A stretch of 5,220 nucleotides of DNA from Pseudomonadota bacterium. Its GTDB lineage: Bacteria > Pseudomonadota > Alphaproteobacteria > Ferrovibrionales > Ferrovibrionaceae. Below the pieces are notes generated by a model. It had not been told where the DNA came from and searched no databases. It worked only from the letters and a program-made list of their open reading frames with translations. The stretch is taken from contig JAEYTW010000554.1 in the NCBI GenBank assembly GCA_023433835.1, positions 1 through 5,220 of the forward strand, given 5' to 3'. A program made the position numbers and the translations under genes. Positions 1 to 5,220 of this stretch are shown one piece after another (position 1 is the stretch's first letter; the number at the start of each line of letters is the position of its first letter).

Positions 1-421
1 TGGTGAAGGGCACGTCGATGATGCGGGCGAGCGTCTGGGCGAGCAGGGTCTTGCCGCAGCCGGTCGGGCCGATCAGCAGGATGTTCGACTTCGCCAGTTC
101 GACGTCATTGTGCTTCGAGGCGTGCGAAAGCCGCTTGTAGTGGTTGTGGACGGCAACCGAGAGGACCTTTTTCGCATGATCCTGGCCGATGACATAGTCG
201 TCGAGGACCTTGCGGATCTCCTTCGGCGTCGGCACGCCGTCCTTGGACTTCACGAGCGCGGACTTGGACTCCTCGCGGATGATGTCCATGCACAGCTCGA
301 CGCACTCGTCGCAGATGAACACCGTCGGGCCCGCGATCAGCTTGCGGACCTCGTGCTGGCTCTTGCCGCAGAACGAGCAATAGAGCGTGTTCTTGGAGTC
401 GCCGCTGCTCAACTTGGTCAT
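1..421 (-). CDS. clpX: ATP-dependent Clp protease ATP-binding subunit ClpX, N-terminal part (runs off window)
   Basis: ClpX is the cytoplasmic AAA+ unfoldase that recognises tagged substrates, unfolds them with ATP and threads them into ClpP. Reading the minus strand from the ATG at 419-421 gives 140 codons starting MTKLSSGDSKN. Visible first is the zinc-binding dimerisation domain, with ligand cysteines at C15, C18, C37 and C40 (CSFC and CDEC motifs). The start of the AAA+ module follows at about residue 65, with the LDDYVIGQ box near 73-80 and Walker A GPTGCGKT at 118-125. The frame is open to the window edge, so Walker B, the sensors, the pore loops and the ClpP-docking IGF loop lie outside. 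The start is set by the canonical family N-terminus; a purine-rich stretch with AGGA lies somewhat far upstream (about 15 nt). It is the last gene of the tig-clpP-clpX series. Identity is near certain from the motifs. Confidence 0.97.
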   Translation of the reverse strand, partial: MTKLSSGDSKNTLYCSFCGKSQHEVRKLIAGPTVFICDECVELCMDIIREESKSALVKSKDGVPTPKEIRKVLDDYVIGQDHAKKVLSVAVHNHYKRLSHASKHNDVELAKSNILLIGPTGCGKTLLAQTLARIIDVPFT

Positions 422-456
422 AGGGACACCGATTTTCCTTTCCCTCCCTTGCCCTC

Positions 457-474
457 GCCGGCTGCCCGGCCGGC
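457..474 (-). repeat. GC-rich inverted repeat in the clpX leader
   Basis: Arms GCCGGC at 457-462 and 469-474 surround a 6-nt loop, about 36 nt upstream of the clpX start codon. In RNA this would form a 6-bp GC-only hairpin in the 5' leader. No T-tract follows, so it is not a typical terminator. In DNA of this composition such a repeat can arise by chance; a role in leader structure is only an inference. Confidence 0.35.
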
Positions 475-502
475 ATGGACGCTGGAGGCCTGTTACAGAA
501 TC

Positions 503-532
503 ATTCTAAGCACCCGCTTCGGGTGGAGACAA
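503..532 (-). promoter_or_regulatory. Candidate sigma70-type promoter for clpX
   Basis: On the minus strand a -35-like TTGTCT (527-532) is followed after 18 nt by a -10-like TAGAAT (503-508). Each matches the TTGACA/TATAAT consensus at four or five of six positions. It lies about 80 nt upstream of the clpX ATG, in the right orientation. The spacer contains a perfect 6-3-6 inverted repeat, and the -10 overlaps an 11-nt palindrome at 497-507. Separate transcription of clpX from clpP is common, but the start site here is unproven. Confidence 0.45.
511..525. repeat. Inverted repeat CACCCG-N3-CGGGTG in the clpX promoter spacer
   Basis: The 6-bp arms CACCCG and CGGGTG at 511-516 and 520-525 are a perfect inverted repeat around CTT. 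The repeat lies wholly between the proposed -35 and -10 elements. That position would suit a repressor operator. It could equally be the stem of a weak terminator after clpP, although no T-run follows on the minus strand. I do not recognise it as the site of a known regulator. Confidence 0.4.
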
Positions 533-629
533 CCCTTGACGGAAGCCCGGGTCCACCGACCTCTGGCAAACCCGGTTACCGGTAGAATATGTCGTCCCTG
601 GGGCGGGGCTTCCAGTGGGTGCCCGCTTC

Positions 630-1265
630 TTACTTGCCCTTGTCGGCCTCGGCGCTTTCGCGCTTTTCGTAGACATGGTCGATCAGGCCGAACGCCTGCG
701 CCTGTTCCGGCGACAGGAAGTTGTCGCGCTCCATGCCCTTTTCGATCGCCTCGATCGGCTGGCCGGTGTGCTTCACGTAGATTTGATTCAACCGGGCGCG
801 CAGCGCCAGGATCTCGCGGGCATGGATCTCGATATCGGTCGCCTGGCCCTGGAACCCGCCGGACGGCTGATGGATCATGATCCGCGAATTCGGCAGCGCC
901 ATCCGCATGCCCGGCTCGCCGGCGGCCAGCAGCAGCGAGCCCATCGAGGCCGCCTGGCCGAGGCACAGGGTTGCGACCTTCGGCTTGATGTATTGCATCG
1001 TATCATAGATCGACAACCCCGAGGTGACCACACCGCCGGGGCTGTTGATGTACATCGAGATTTCCTTCGAGGGGTTCTCGGCTTCCAGGAACAGAAGCTG
1101 CGCAACCACCAGGGAGGCCATCTCGTCATGGACGGGGCCGGTGACGAACACGATTCGCTCCTTCAACAGGCGCGAATAGATATCGTAGGCGCGTTCGCCG
1201 CGGGCGGTCTGTTCGACCACCATCGGCACGAGGAAATTGGTTGCCTGGCTGACCAGCTTGTCCAT
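630..1265 (-). CDS. clpP: ATP-dependent Clp protease proteolytic subunit ClpP
   Basis: ClpP is the serine peptidase that forms a double-heptamer chamber and degrades proteins delivered by ClpX or ClpA in the cytoplasm. The 211-aa product has the usual family length. The catalytic triad is visible as Ser107 in GQAASMGS, His132 in MIHQPSGG and Asp181 in ERDNFLS; the 25 and 74 residue spacings match those of the E. coli enzyme. By alignment with E. coli, a propeptide of about ten residues (MDKLVSQATN) would be removed before FLVPMVVEQT. The handle region INSPGG lies at 73-78. The ATG at 1263-1265 is preceded by AGGAT at 1275-1279, 9 nt away. The gene lies 59 nt downstream of tig and 208 nt upstream of clpX, all in one direction. 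A heat-shock-like promoter candidate and an inverted repeat at its Shine-Dalgarno suggest regulated expression. No oddities were seen in the protein. Confidence 0.98.
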   Translation of the reverse strand: MDKLVSQATNFLVPMVVEQTARGERAYDIYSRLLKERIVFVTGPVHDEMASLVVAQLLFLEAENPSKEISMYINSPGGVVTSGLSIYDTMQYIKPKVATLCLGQAASMGSLLLAAGEPGMRMALPNSRIMIHQPSGGFQGQATDIEIHAREILALRARLNQIYVKHTGQPIEAIEKGMERDNFLSPEQAQAFGLIDHVYEKRESAEADKGK

Positions 1266-1277
1266 GACGATTCGATC

Positions 1278-1302
1278 CTAAGCTTGCTCTACGACAGCTT
1301 AG
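1278..1302 (-). repeat. Inverted repeat touching the clpP Shine-Dalgarno
   Basis: Perfect 7-nt arms CTAAGCT (1296-1302) and AGCTTAG (1278-1284) surround an 11-nt loop, just upstream of clpP. On the minus strand the downstream arm supplies the first two bases of the proposed Shine-Dalgarno AGGAT (1275-1279). Folding could therefore limit ribosome access on a transcript reading through from tig. The arms are AT-rich for this genome, which makes chance GC pairing a weaker explanation. The function is inferred only. Confidence 0.45.
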
Positions 1303-1329
1303 ATGACCGGGATCAGCGGCTTTTTCAAG
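1301..1329 (-). promoter_or_regulatory. Candidate heat-shock (RpoH-type) promoter for clpP
   Basis: On the minus strand CTTGAAA (1323-1329) matches the E. coli sigma32 -35 consensus fully. After 14 nt comes GGTCATCT (1301-1308), which fits only the last part (CATNT) of the CCCCATNT -10 consensus. clpP is a known sigma32 target in E. coli, so the location is sensible. The -35 overlaps the tig stop codon and a hairpin, so the match could be incidental. Predicted initiation would be near 1294. Confidence 0.3.
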
Positions 1330-1333
1330 CCGC
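1316..1333 (-). terminator. GAAA-capped stem-loop at the tig stop codon; possible 3'-end signal
   Basis: On the minus strand GCGGCTT (1327-1333), the tetraloop GAAA and AAGCCGC (1316-1322) form a perfect 7-bp hairpin, with a possible eighth G-U pair. The GNRA-class loop makes it unusually stable for its size. The tig TGA stop lies at the stem-loop junction. No U-run follows, so efficient intrinsic termination is doubtful. Attenuation, 3'-end protection or a processing site are alternatives. Confidence 0.35.
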
Positions 1334-2650
1334 CTCCTCCACCTTCATCAGTTCGGCCAGCGGCACGGTCTTCTCGGTCATCGCAACCAGACCGAGAATG
1401 AAGTCGACAACCTTATCCTCATAGATCGGGGCGCGCAGGCGGGCGGCGGCTTCCGGGTTCTTCTGGTAGAACTCCATGACCTTGCGCTCCTGGCCCGGGA
1501 AACGGCGGGCCTGGTCGATCATCGCGCGGGTAACTTCTTCCGGCTTGACCTCGACGTTGTTCAGGCGGCCGATCTCGGACAGCAGCAGGCCCAGCCGCAC
1601 GCGACGCTCGGCGATGGCGCGATAGTCGGCCTTCAGCCCTTCCTCGTCCTTGCCCGATTCCTTCTTCTCGTTCTCGAGCTGGGCCGGATCCTGCGCCAGC
1701 TCGTTCCAGATCTGGTCGAATTCCATCTGGACCATGGTCGGCGGCAGCGGGAAGGCGTGCATCTCGTTCAGCTTGTCGAACAGCACGCGCTTCAGCTTGG
1801 CGCGGCTGAACTGGTCGTACTGCTCGGCCAGCTGCTTCTTGACCGCATCCTTCAGGGCGTCGAGGCTGTCGAGGCCGAGCTGCTTGGCCAGCTCGTCGTC
1901 GATCGCCACGGCCTGGGCGGCCTTGATTTCCTTGACCTTGCACTCGAACGTCGCCGGCTTGCCGGCCAGGTCGGCATTGCCGTAATCGGCGGGGAAGGTC
2001 ACCTCGACCAGCTTGTCCTCGCCGGCCTTGGCGCCGATCAGCTGGTCCTCGAAACCGGGGATGAAGCGGCCCGAGCCGAGCTCGAGCTCGTAATCCTCGG
2101 CGGCGCCGCCTTCGAAGGCCACGCCATCGACCTTGCCGAGGAAGTCGAATACCAGCACGTCGCCCTTCTCGGCGGCGCGGGCCTCGGTGATCGTCTCGAA
2201 CTTGCGCTGCTCGCCGGCGATGCGCTCGACCGCCTGGGTCACCTCGTCATCGGCGATCTCGGCGACTTCCTTCTCGAGGCTGATCGACTTCAGGTCGCCC
2301 GGGGCGACGTCGGGCAGCACTTCGTAGTCGAAGGTCACGACCAGGTCCTTGCCGTCCTCGAACGGCTCGGCGTCGATCTTGGGCTCGAGCGCGGGGCGCA
2401 GGTTGTTGTCGGTGACGACGCGGCGCGACGCCTCGCCGACCTGCTCCTGCAGCACTTCGCCCAGCACGGCGCGGCCGTACTGCTTCTTGACCAGCGCGAC
2501 CGGCGCCTTGCCCGGGCGGAAGCCCGGCATGCGCACCTGCTGCACCAGACCGGCCAGCTTGGTGTCGACTAGAGCGGCAAGCTCGCCGGCGGGAATGACG
2601 ACCTTGTACTGACGGGTCAGGCCCTCGGCGCTGGTCTCGGTGATCTGCAT
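1325..2650 (-). CDS. tig: Trigger factor, ribosome-associated chaperone and peptidyl-prolyl isomerase
   Basis: Trigger factor binds the ribosome near the exit tunnel and shelters nascent chains; its FKBP-like domain isomerises prolyl bonds. The 441-aa product has normal length and the three expected domains. The N-terminal ribosome-binding domain (about 1-115) carries the signature GFRPGKAP at 43-50. The PPIase domain spans about 158-245, with KGDVLVFDF and the LGSGRFIPGFE segment near 191-201. The helical C-terminal chaperone domain runs from about 250 to the end. The ATG at 2648-2650 is chosen because it begins the family N-terminus (MQITETSAEG) and has GGAT 6 nt upstream. The same frame stays open for 79 more codons to 2887, but that extension is only a translation of the tRNA gene upstream. 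The gene lies 89 nt after the tRNA and 59 nt before clpP. No strong promoter was found directly upstream, so it may share the tRNA transcript. Confidence 0.98.
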   Translation of the reverse strand: MQITETSAEGLTRQYKVVIPAGELAALVDTKLAGLVQQVRMPGFRPGKAPVALVKKQYGRAVLGEVLQEQVGEASRRVVTDNNLRPALEPKIDAEPFEDGKDLVVTFDYEVLPDVAPGDLKSISLEKEVAEIADDEVTQAVERIAGEQRKFETITEARAAEKGDVLVFDFLGKVDGVAFEGGAAEDYELELGSGRFIPGFEDQLIGAKAGEDKLVEVTFPADYGNADLAGKPATFECKVKEIKAAQAVAIDDELAKQLGLDSLDALKDAVKKQLAEQYDQFSRAKLKRVLFDKLNEMHAFPLPPTMVQMEFDQIWNELAQDPAQLENEKKESGKDEEGLKADYRAIAERRVRLGLLLSEIGRLNNVEVKPEEVTRAMIDQARRFPGQERKVMEFYQKNPEAAARLRAPIYEDKVVDFILGLVAMTEKTVPLAELMKVEEAA

Positions 2651-2739
2651 GGTCGAATCCGATCGTCTCTCTGTCTCAGTCAAGGGATGCGCGACAGCCG
2701 TCGCAAAGCGGCCGGGCGCCTTATCGGTGTCAGGGCTGC

Positions 2740-2824
<85 letters not shown>

Positions 2825-2845
2825 CCTAGGCCCGGAAAGCGAGGG

Positions 2846-2874
2846 CTTATAGCACCCGCAAATCGAAAACGAAA
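2846..2874 (-). promoter_or_regulatory. Candidate promoter for the tRNA-Leu (and perhaps tig)
   Basis: On the minus strand the extended -10 motif TGCTATAAG (2846-2854) lies 21 nt upstream of the mature tRNA 5' end, leaving room for a short leader. Seventeen nucleotides further upstream is TTTCGT (2869-2874), a poor -35. The extended TG may compensate. It is the best sigma70-like element in the gap between the decarboxylase gene and the tRNA. Confidence 0.4.
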
Positions 2875-2891
2875 GAGCGCAAGGCAAGTCC

Positions 2892-2929
2892 GCGCGCCAC
2901 CAATACGCGCAATACTAAGAAATTATTGC
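2892..2929 (-). terminator. Overlapping inverted repeats after the malonyl-CoA decarboxylase stop; weak terminator candidate
   Basis: Four nucleotides past the stop codon the minus strand has GCAATA-N9-TATTGC (2909-2929). A second repeat, GCGCG-N9-CGCGC (2892-2910), shares its last two bases, so both hairpins cannot fully form together. The first stem is AT-rich and no U-run follows either, so classical termination is not well supported. Some 3'-end role is plausible because the tRNA unit starts just downstream. Confidence 0.25.
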
Positions 2930-2933
2930 TCGA

Positions 2934-4283
2934 CTAGCCTTTCAGAAGCTTGCGTACGGCCGACGAGGTGGCAACCGTGCCGTCGGCGACGTAGGCCTCG
3001 TGATTGGCGTCGATCTCGTCCTGCTTGTAGCGATAGTTGACCATCAGGCCGTAGGATTGCTTCAGCCCGGCGGGCGAGGTATCGCCCAGCCAGTTGATCT
3101 GTTCGATCCGGGCGCCGTTCGACAGGTGGAAATGGGCGACGCGGTCGAGCGCCCGGCCGTTCGACGTCTCTTCGGCGAGATAACGGGCGCAGAGCCGGGT
3201 CAGCGGCCCCGCCAGCACGCCCGCGCGGGCGGGATCGAGATGCCAGTCGGCCTCGGCCAGCGCCGCGGCGATCGCCTGGTGCTCAGGGCCTTGCGTCTTC
3301 TCGAACCAGGCCCGGAAGCCGGGAATCGGCGACAGTGTCGAATAGAGCTTGAGCTGGGGCAGCTCATGGCTCAGCCGGTCGACCACCCGCTTGATCAGGA
3401 AGTCGCCGAACGAGACGCCGGCCAGGCCACGCTGGCAGTTCGAGATCGAATAGAAGATCGCGGTATCGGCCCGGGCGGCATCGAGCGCCGGGGCCTGCTC
3501 GTCCAGCAGCGCCTGGACCGAGGCCGCAATCCCTTGCGTCAGCGCGACCTCGACGAAGATCAGCGGCTCCTCGGGCATGCGCGGATGGAAGAAGGCAAAG
3601 CAGCGCCGGTCGGAATCCAGCCGGTTCTTCAGATCGGTCCAGGAGCGGATCTCGTGCACCGCCTCGTAGGCGATCAGCTTTTCCAGGAGGGTGGCCGAGG
3701 CCGACCAGGTGATGCGCTCCAGATCGAGGAACCCGATGTCGAACCAGGAGGCCAGGAGATCGCGCAAGTCGTCGTCGAGCGGCTTCAGCGCCCGATCGTC
3801 CCTGACATGCGCCTGCAGGTCGGCCCGCAGGTCCACCAGGAACTTCACGCCCTCGGGCAGGGCGTTGAAATGCGTCAGCAGCGACAGGCGCGGCGGCCGG
3901 AGACTCGCCGCCAGCGCCCGTTCCGCCTTGAAGCGCGCCTCGGGGTCGCCGGCGGCCTGGACCCGGCCGATCGCGGTGTCGACCCGGTCGCGATTGGTGC
4001 CGTATTCGGTCAGCAGCATGGTGTAGAAGCGCCGCCGCCCCTCCTCGCTCAACGCCAGGAAGGCGCGGCCCAAGGCCGCGGCCTGGGCCCGCTGACTGAC
4101 CTCGCCGCCCGGATGGTTCAGGCAATCGTCGATCTGCTTCTTCAGGCGCAGGAGATCGTCGTCGGGCAGGTCGGGGCGCAATTGGCCGGTCAGGCGGACG
4201 CGGGCGCTGCCGGCGACGTCGCGCAGGACACGCGTCAGCCGGTCCAGCGTGCGGTCGAACAGGGTGGCTGCTGGCTGGGTCAT
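2934..4283 (-). CDS. Malonyl-CoA decarboxylase (MLYCD/MatA family)
   Basis: This enzyme converts malonyl-CoA to acetyl-CoA and CO2, either for malonate use or to limit malonyl-CoA. The 449-aa product is of usual bacterial length. The helical N-terminal domain covers about 1-180. The acetyltransferase-fold catalytic domain follows, with family blocks LLEKLIAYEAVHEI (199-212), FFHPRMPEEPLIFVEVAL (231-248), FYSISNCQRGLAGVSFG (277-293) and HFHLSNGARIEQINWLGD (384-401). The catalytic serine is probably in the FYSIS block, and the catalytic histidine is likely His386 in FHLSNGA, matching the Ser/His pair of the human enzyme. The ATG at 4281-4283 has GGAG 11 nt upstream. A further in-frame ATG at 4389-4391 would overlap the hyfB ribosome site and add non-family sequence, so it was not used. 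The matB and matC partners seen in rhizobial malonate operons are not in the window. The gene is divergent from hyfB. Confidence 0.95.
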   Translation of the reverse strand: MTQPAATLFDRTLDRLTRVLRDVAGSARVRLTGQLRPDLPDDDLLRLKKQIDDCLNHPGGEVSQRAQAAALGRAFLALSEEGRRRFYTMLLTEYGTNRDRVDTAIGRVQAAGDPEARFKAERALAASLRPPRLSLLTHFNALPEGVKFLVDLRADLQAHVRDDRALKPLDDDLRDLLASWFDIGFLDLERITWSASATLLEKLIAYEAVHEIRSWTDLKNRLDSDRRCFAFFHPRMPEEPLIFVEVALTQGIAASVQALLDEQAPALDAARADTAIFYSISNCQRGLAGVSFGDFLIKRVVDRLSHELPQLKLYSTLSPIPGFRAWFEKTQGPEHQAIAAALAEADWHLDPARAGVLAGPLTRLCARYLAEETSNGRALDRVAHFHLSNGARIEQINWLGDTSPAGLKQSYGLMVNYRYKQDEIDANHEAYVADGTVATSSAVRKLLKG

Positions 4284-4394
4284 CGGCGCAAGCTCTCCGC
4301 GGGCGACTGAACGGGAACGGCATGGTCGCTGATCGCCGTTGCGCCCTGCAAGCGAATCATTGCTTACTGCCCGGGCCTGGAGGGTGACCATCCA
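4284..4394. other. Divergent intergenic region between malonyl-CoA decarboxylase and hyfB
   Basis: These 111 bp must carry start signals for both divergent genes. I found no strong sigma70 promoter on either strand. The best plus-strand pair is TTGCGC (4339-4344) with CTTACT 18 nt later, which is weak. An inverted repeat AACGGC-N13-GCCGTT (4316-4321 and 4335-4340) could be a regulator site or chance. No gene is supported here. Confidence 0.5.
4379..4387 (+). promoter_or_regulatory. Shine-Dalgarno of hyfB
   Basis: GGAGGGTGA at 4379-4387 is close to the anti-Shine-Dalgarno complement and its GGAGGG core ends 10 nt before the ATG at 4395. It is the strongest ribosome site seen in the window and fixes the hyfB start. 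Confidence 0.7.
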
Positions 4395-5220
4395 ATGCTG
4401 ACGGGCCTTGCCCTCGCCGATCTCGGCTTTCTCGTGCTGGCAGGCCTCGGCCTCGCGGCGGTACGGCTGGGCAGTCGTGCAATCGCGCTGGTCTGCCTCG
4501 GCTCGACGATCCTCTGCGCGATCAACGCGCTGCTCGCGCTGGCCGCCCTGTGGGCGCCGGCGGCCGAACAACTGCGCCTGCCGGTCGGCTACGCCCTGGG
4601 CTGGACCCGGCTCGCCCTCGATCCGCTGTCGGCCTATTTCCTGCTGGTGGTCAACCTGGTCGGCGCGATCGTGTCGATCTACGCCATCGCCCACGAACAC
4701 GGCCAGGCGCGGCCGGCGCGACGGCTGGTGCCCTACCCGCTGTTCCTGTTCGGTCTGAACCTGGTGCCGCTGGCGGCCGATGCCTTCTCGTTCCTGGTCG
4801 CCTGGGAATTCATGTCGCTTGCCTCCTGGGCGCTGATCCTGGCGCGCCCCGAGAATCCCGCGGCCCGGCGGGCGGCGCAGATCTACCTGGTCATGGCGGT
4901 GGCCGGCGCCCTGGCGCTGCTCGTGGCCTTCGGGCTGATGGCCGGCAGCCTCGGCCAATACGATTTCGCCGCCATGCGCGGCCAGCGCGCCGGCAGCCTC
5001 GCCGTCTTCGTGCTGGTGCTGCTCGGCGCCGGCTCGAAGGCGGGTCTGGTGCCGCTGCATGCCTGGCTGCCCCTGGCCCATCCGGCGGCCCCGAGCCACG
5101 TATCCGCGCTGATGTCCGGCGCGATGACCAAGATCGCACTATACGCCGTCATCCGCCTGGTATTCGACCTGAACGGCCAGCCCGCATGGTGGTGGGGCGG
5201 GGCCCGGGAACGCGGGGGGG
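4395..5220 (+). CDS. hyfB: HyfB/HycC-type proton-conducting membrane subunit, N-terminal part (runs off window)
   Basis: This inner-membrane protein belongs to the family shared by complex I antiporter-like subunits (NuoL/M/N), Mrp antiporters and the hydrogenase-4 and formate hydrogenlyase subunits HyfB and HycC. The 275 visible codons are strongly hydrophobic, with roughly eight membrane segments. Family-typical residues of the proton path are present: Glu138 in AWEFMSLASW, Lys215 in GAGSKAGLVPLHAWLPLAHP with His222 and His229, His235 in APSHVSALMSG, and Lys246 in MTKIALY. The wording of these blocks fits HyfB better than NuoL or NuoM. The ATG at 4395 follows a strong ribosome site. The rest of the gene and any partners (hyfC, E, F, G, I) lie outside, so it cannot be said which complex it serves: hydrogenase-4, formate hydrogenlyase, or a related complex. 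The last seven or so residues (ARERGG onward) depart from the family and may reflect sequence error. Confidence 0.9.
   Translation, partial: MLTGLALADLGFLVLAGLGLAAVRLGSRAIALVCLGSTILCAINALLALAALWAPAAEQLRLPVGYALGWTRLALDPLSAYFLLVVNLVGAIVSIYAIAHEHGQARPARRLVPYPLFLFGLNLVPLAADAFSFLVAWEFMSLASWALILARPENPAARRAAQIYLVMAVAGALALLVAFGLMAGSLGQYDFAAMRGQRAGSLAVFVLVLLGAGSKAGLVPLHAWLPLAHPAAPSHVSALMSGAMTKIALYAVIRLVFDLNGQPAWWWGGARERGG

Larger units (their letters stand above)
422..629 (-). other. clpP-clpX intergenic region, 208 nt
   Basis: This gap separates the clpP stop from the clpX start. I see no convincing gene in it; the open frames crossing it are GC-driven shadows. It carries a sigma70-like promoter candidate and two inverted repeats listed separately, plus a short CCGG-rich palindrome at 572-582. 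No hairpin followed by a T-run was found after clpP, so read-through from clpP into clpX remains possible alongside a separate clpX promoter. Confidence 0.6.

Noticed and set aside
572..582. CCGGT-N1-ACCGG palindrome after clpP
   Set aside because: A one-base loop cannot form an RNA hairpin at full length, and no adjacent T-run or promoter gives it a role; probably chance.
110..880. 256-aa plus-strand open frame over clpX, the gap and clpP
   Set aside because: It lies antisense to two certain genes, has arginine- and proline-rich low-complexity composition, and matches no family I know; it is a high-GC shadow.
493..966. 157-aa minus-strand open frame crossing the clpP-clpX gap
   Set aside because: Most of it is clpP read in another frame; the rest has no recognisable domain or ribosome site.
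615..1424. 269-aa plus-strand open frame
   Set aside because: It is wholly antisense to clpP and the tig end, with a composition typical of the reverse complement of coding DNA.
1757..2572. 271-aa leucine-rich plus-strand open frame
   Set aside because: It is an antisense shadow of tig; its Leu/Gly/Val/Asp richness comes from reversed codons of the real gene.
2691..2704. GCGAC-N4-GTCGC hairpin between tRNA-Leu and tig as a terminator
   Set aside because: Only five base pairs with no T-run; too weak to call in DNA of this GC content.
3000..4310. 436-aa plus-strand open frame
   Set aside because: It is antisense to the full malonyl-CoA decarboxylase, whose family motifs are clear; no motifs are seen in the shadow.
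4284..5099. 272-codon upstream extension of the malonyl-CoA decarboxylase frame
   Set aside because: It is rich in Arg, Gln and Gly, is antisense to hyfB and adds length beyond the family; the ATG at 4283 has a ribosome site.

Overview
The window is high-GC bacterial DNA, most likely from an alphaproteobacterium. The basis is the close resemblance of the ClpX and ClpP N-termini to alphaproteobacterial sequences I remember; a Rhodospirillales-like group is a guess. No mobile element, CRISPR array or rRNA is visible. Two genes run off the ends of the window: clpX at the left and hyfB at the right.

Left and centre (1-2824) form a protein quality-control block on the minus strand. In transcription order it holds a leucine tRNA with anticodon UAG, trigger factor (tig), the protease subunit ClpP, and the first 140 codons of the unfoldase ClpX. 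Trigger factor meets nascent chains at the ribosome exit. ClpX unfolds tagged substrates and feeds them into the ClpP chamber. The tRNA-tig gap is 89 nt, tig-clpP is 59 nt and clpP-clpX is 208 nt. The tig-clpP gap is dense in signals: a GAAA-capped stem-loop at the tig stop, a heat-shock-like promoter candidate, and an inverted repeat touching the clpP ribosome binding site. The clpP-clpX gap holds a plausible separate clpX promoter.

Right of this (2934-4283, minus strand) is a complete malonyl-CoA decarboxylase. It is separated by a 111-bp divergent intergenic region from a plus-strand gene starting at 4395. That gene encodes the N-terminal 275 residues of a HyfB/HycC-type membrane proton-pumping subunit, related to complex I antiporter subunits. 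The last roughly 20 bases look wrong for this family, so the sequence end may be unreliable.

Most of the window is ordinary core genome. The observation most worth checking is the tig-clpP gap, where a heat-shock-started transcript would lose one arm of the hairpin that touches the clpP Shine-Dalgarno. No undescribed system is evident.
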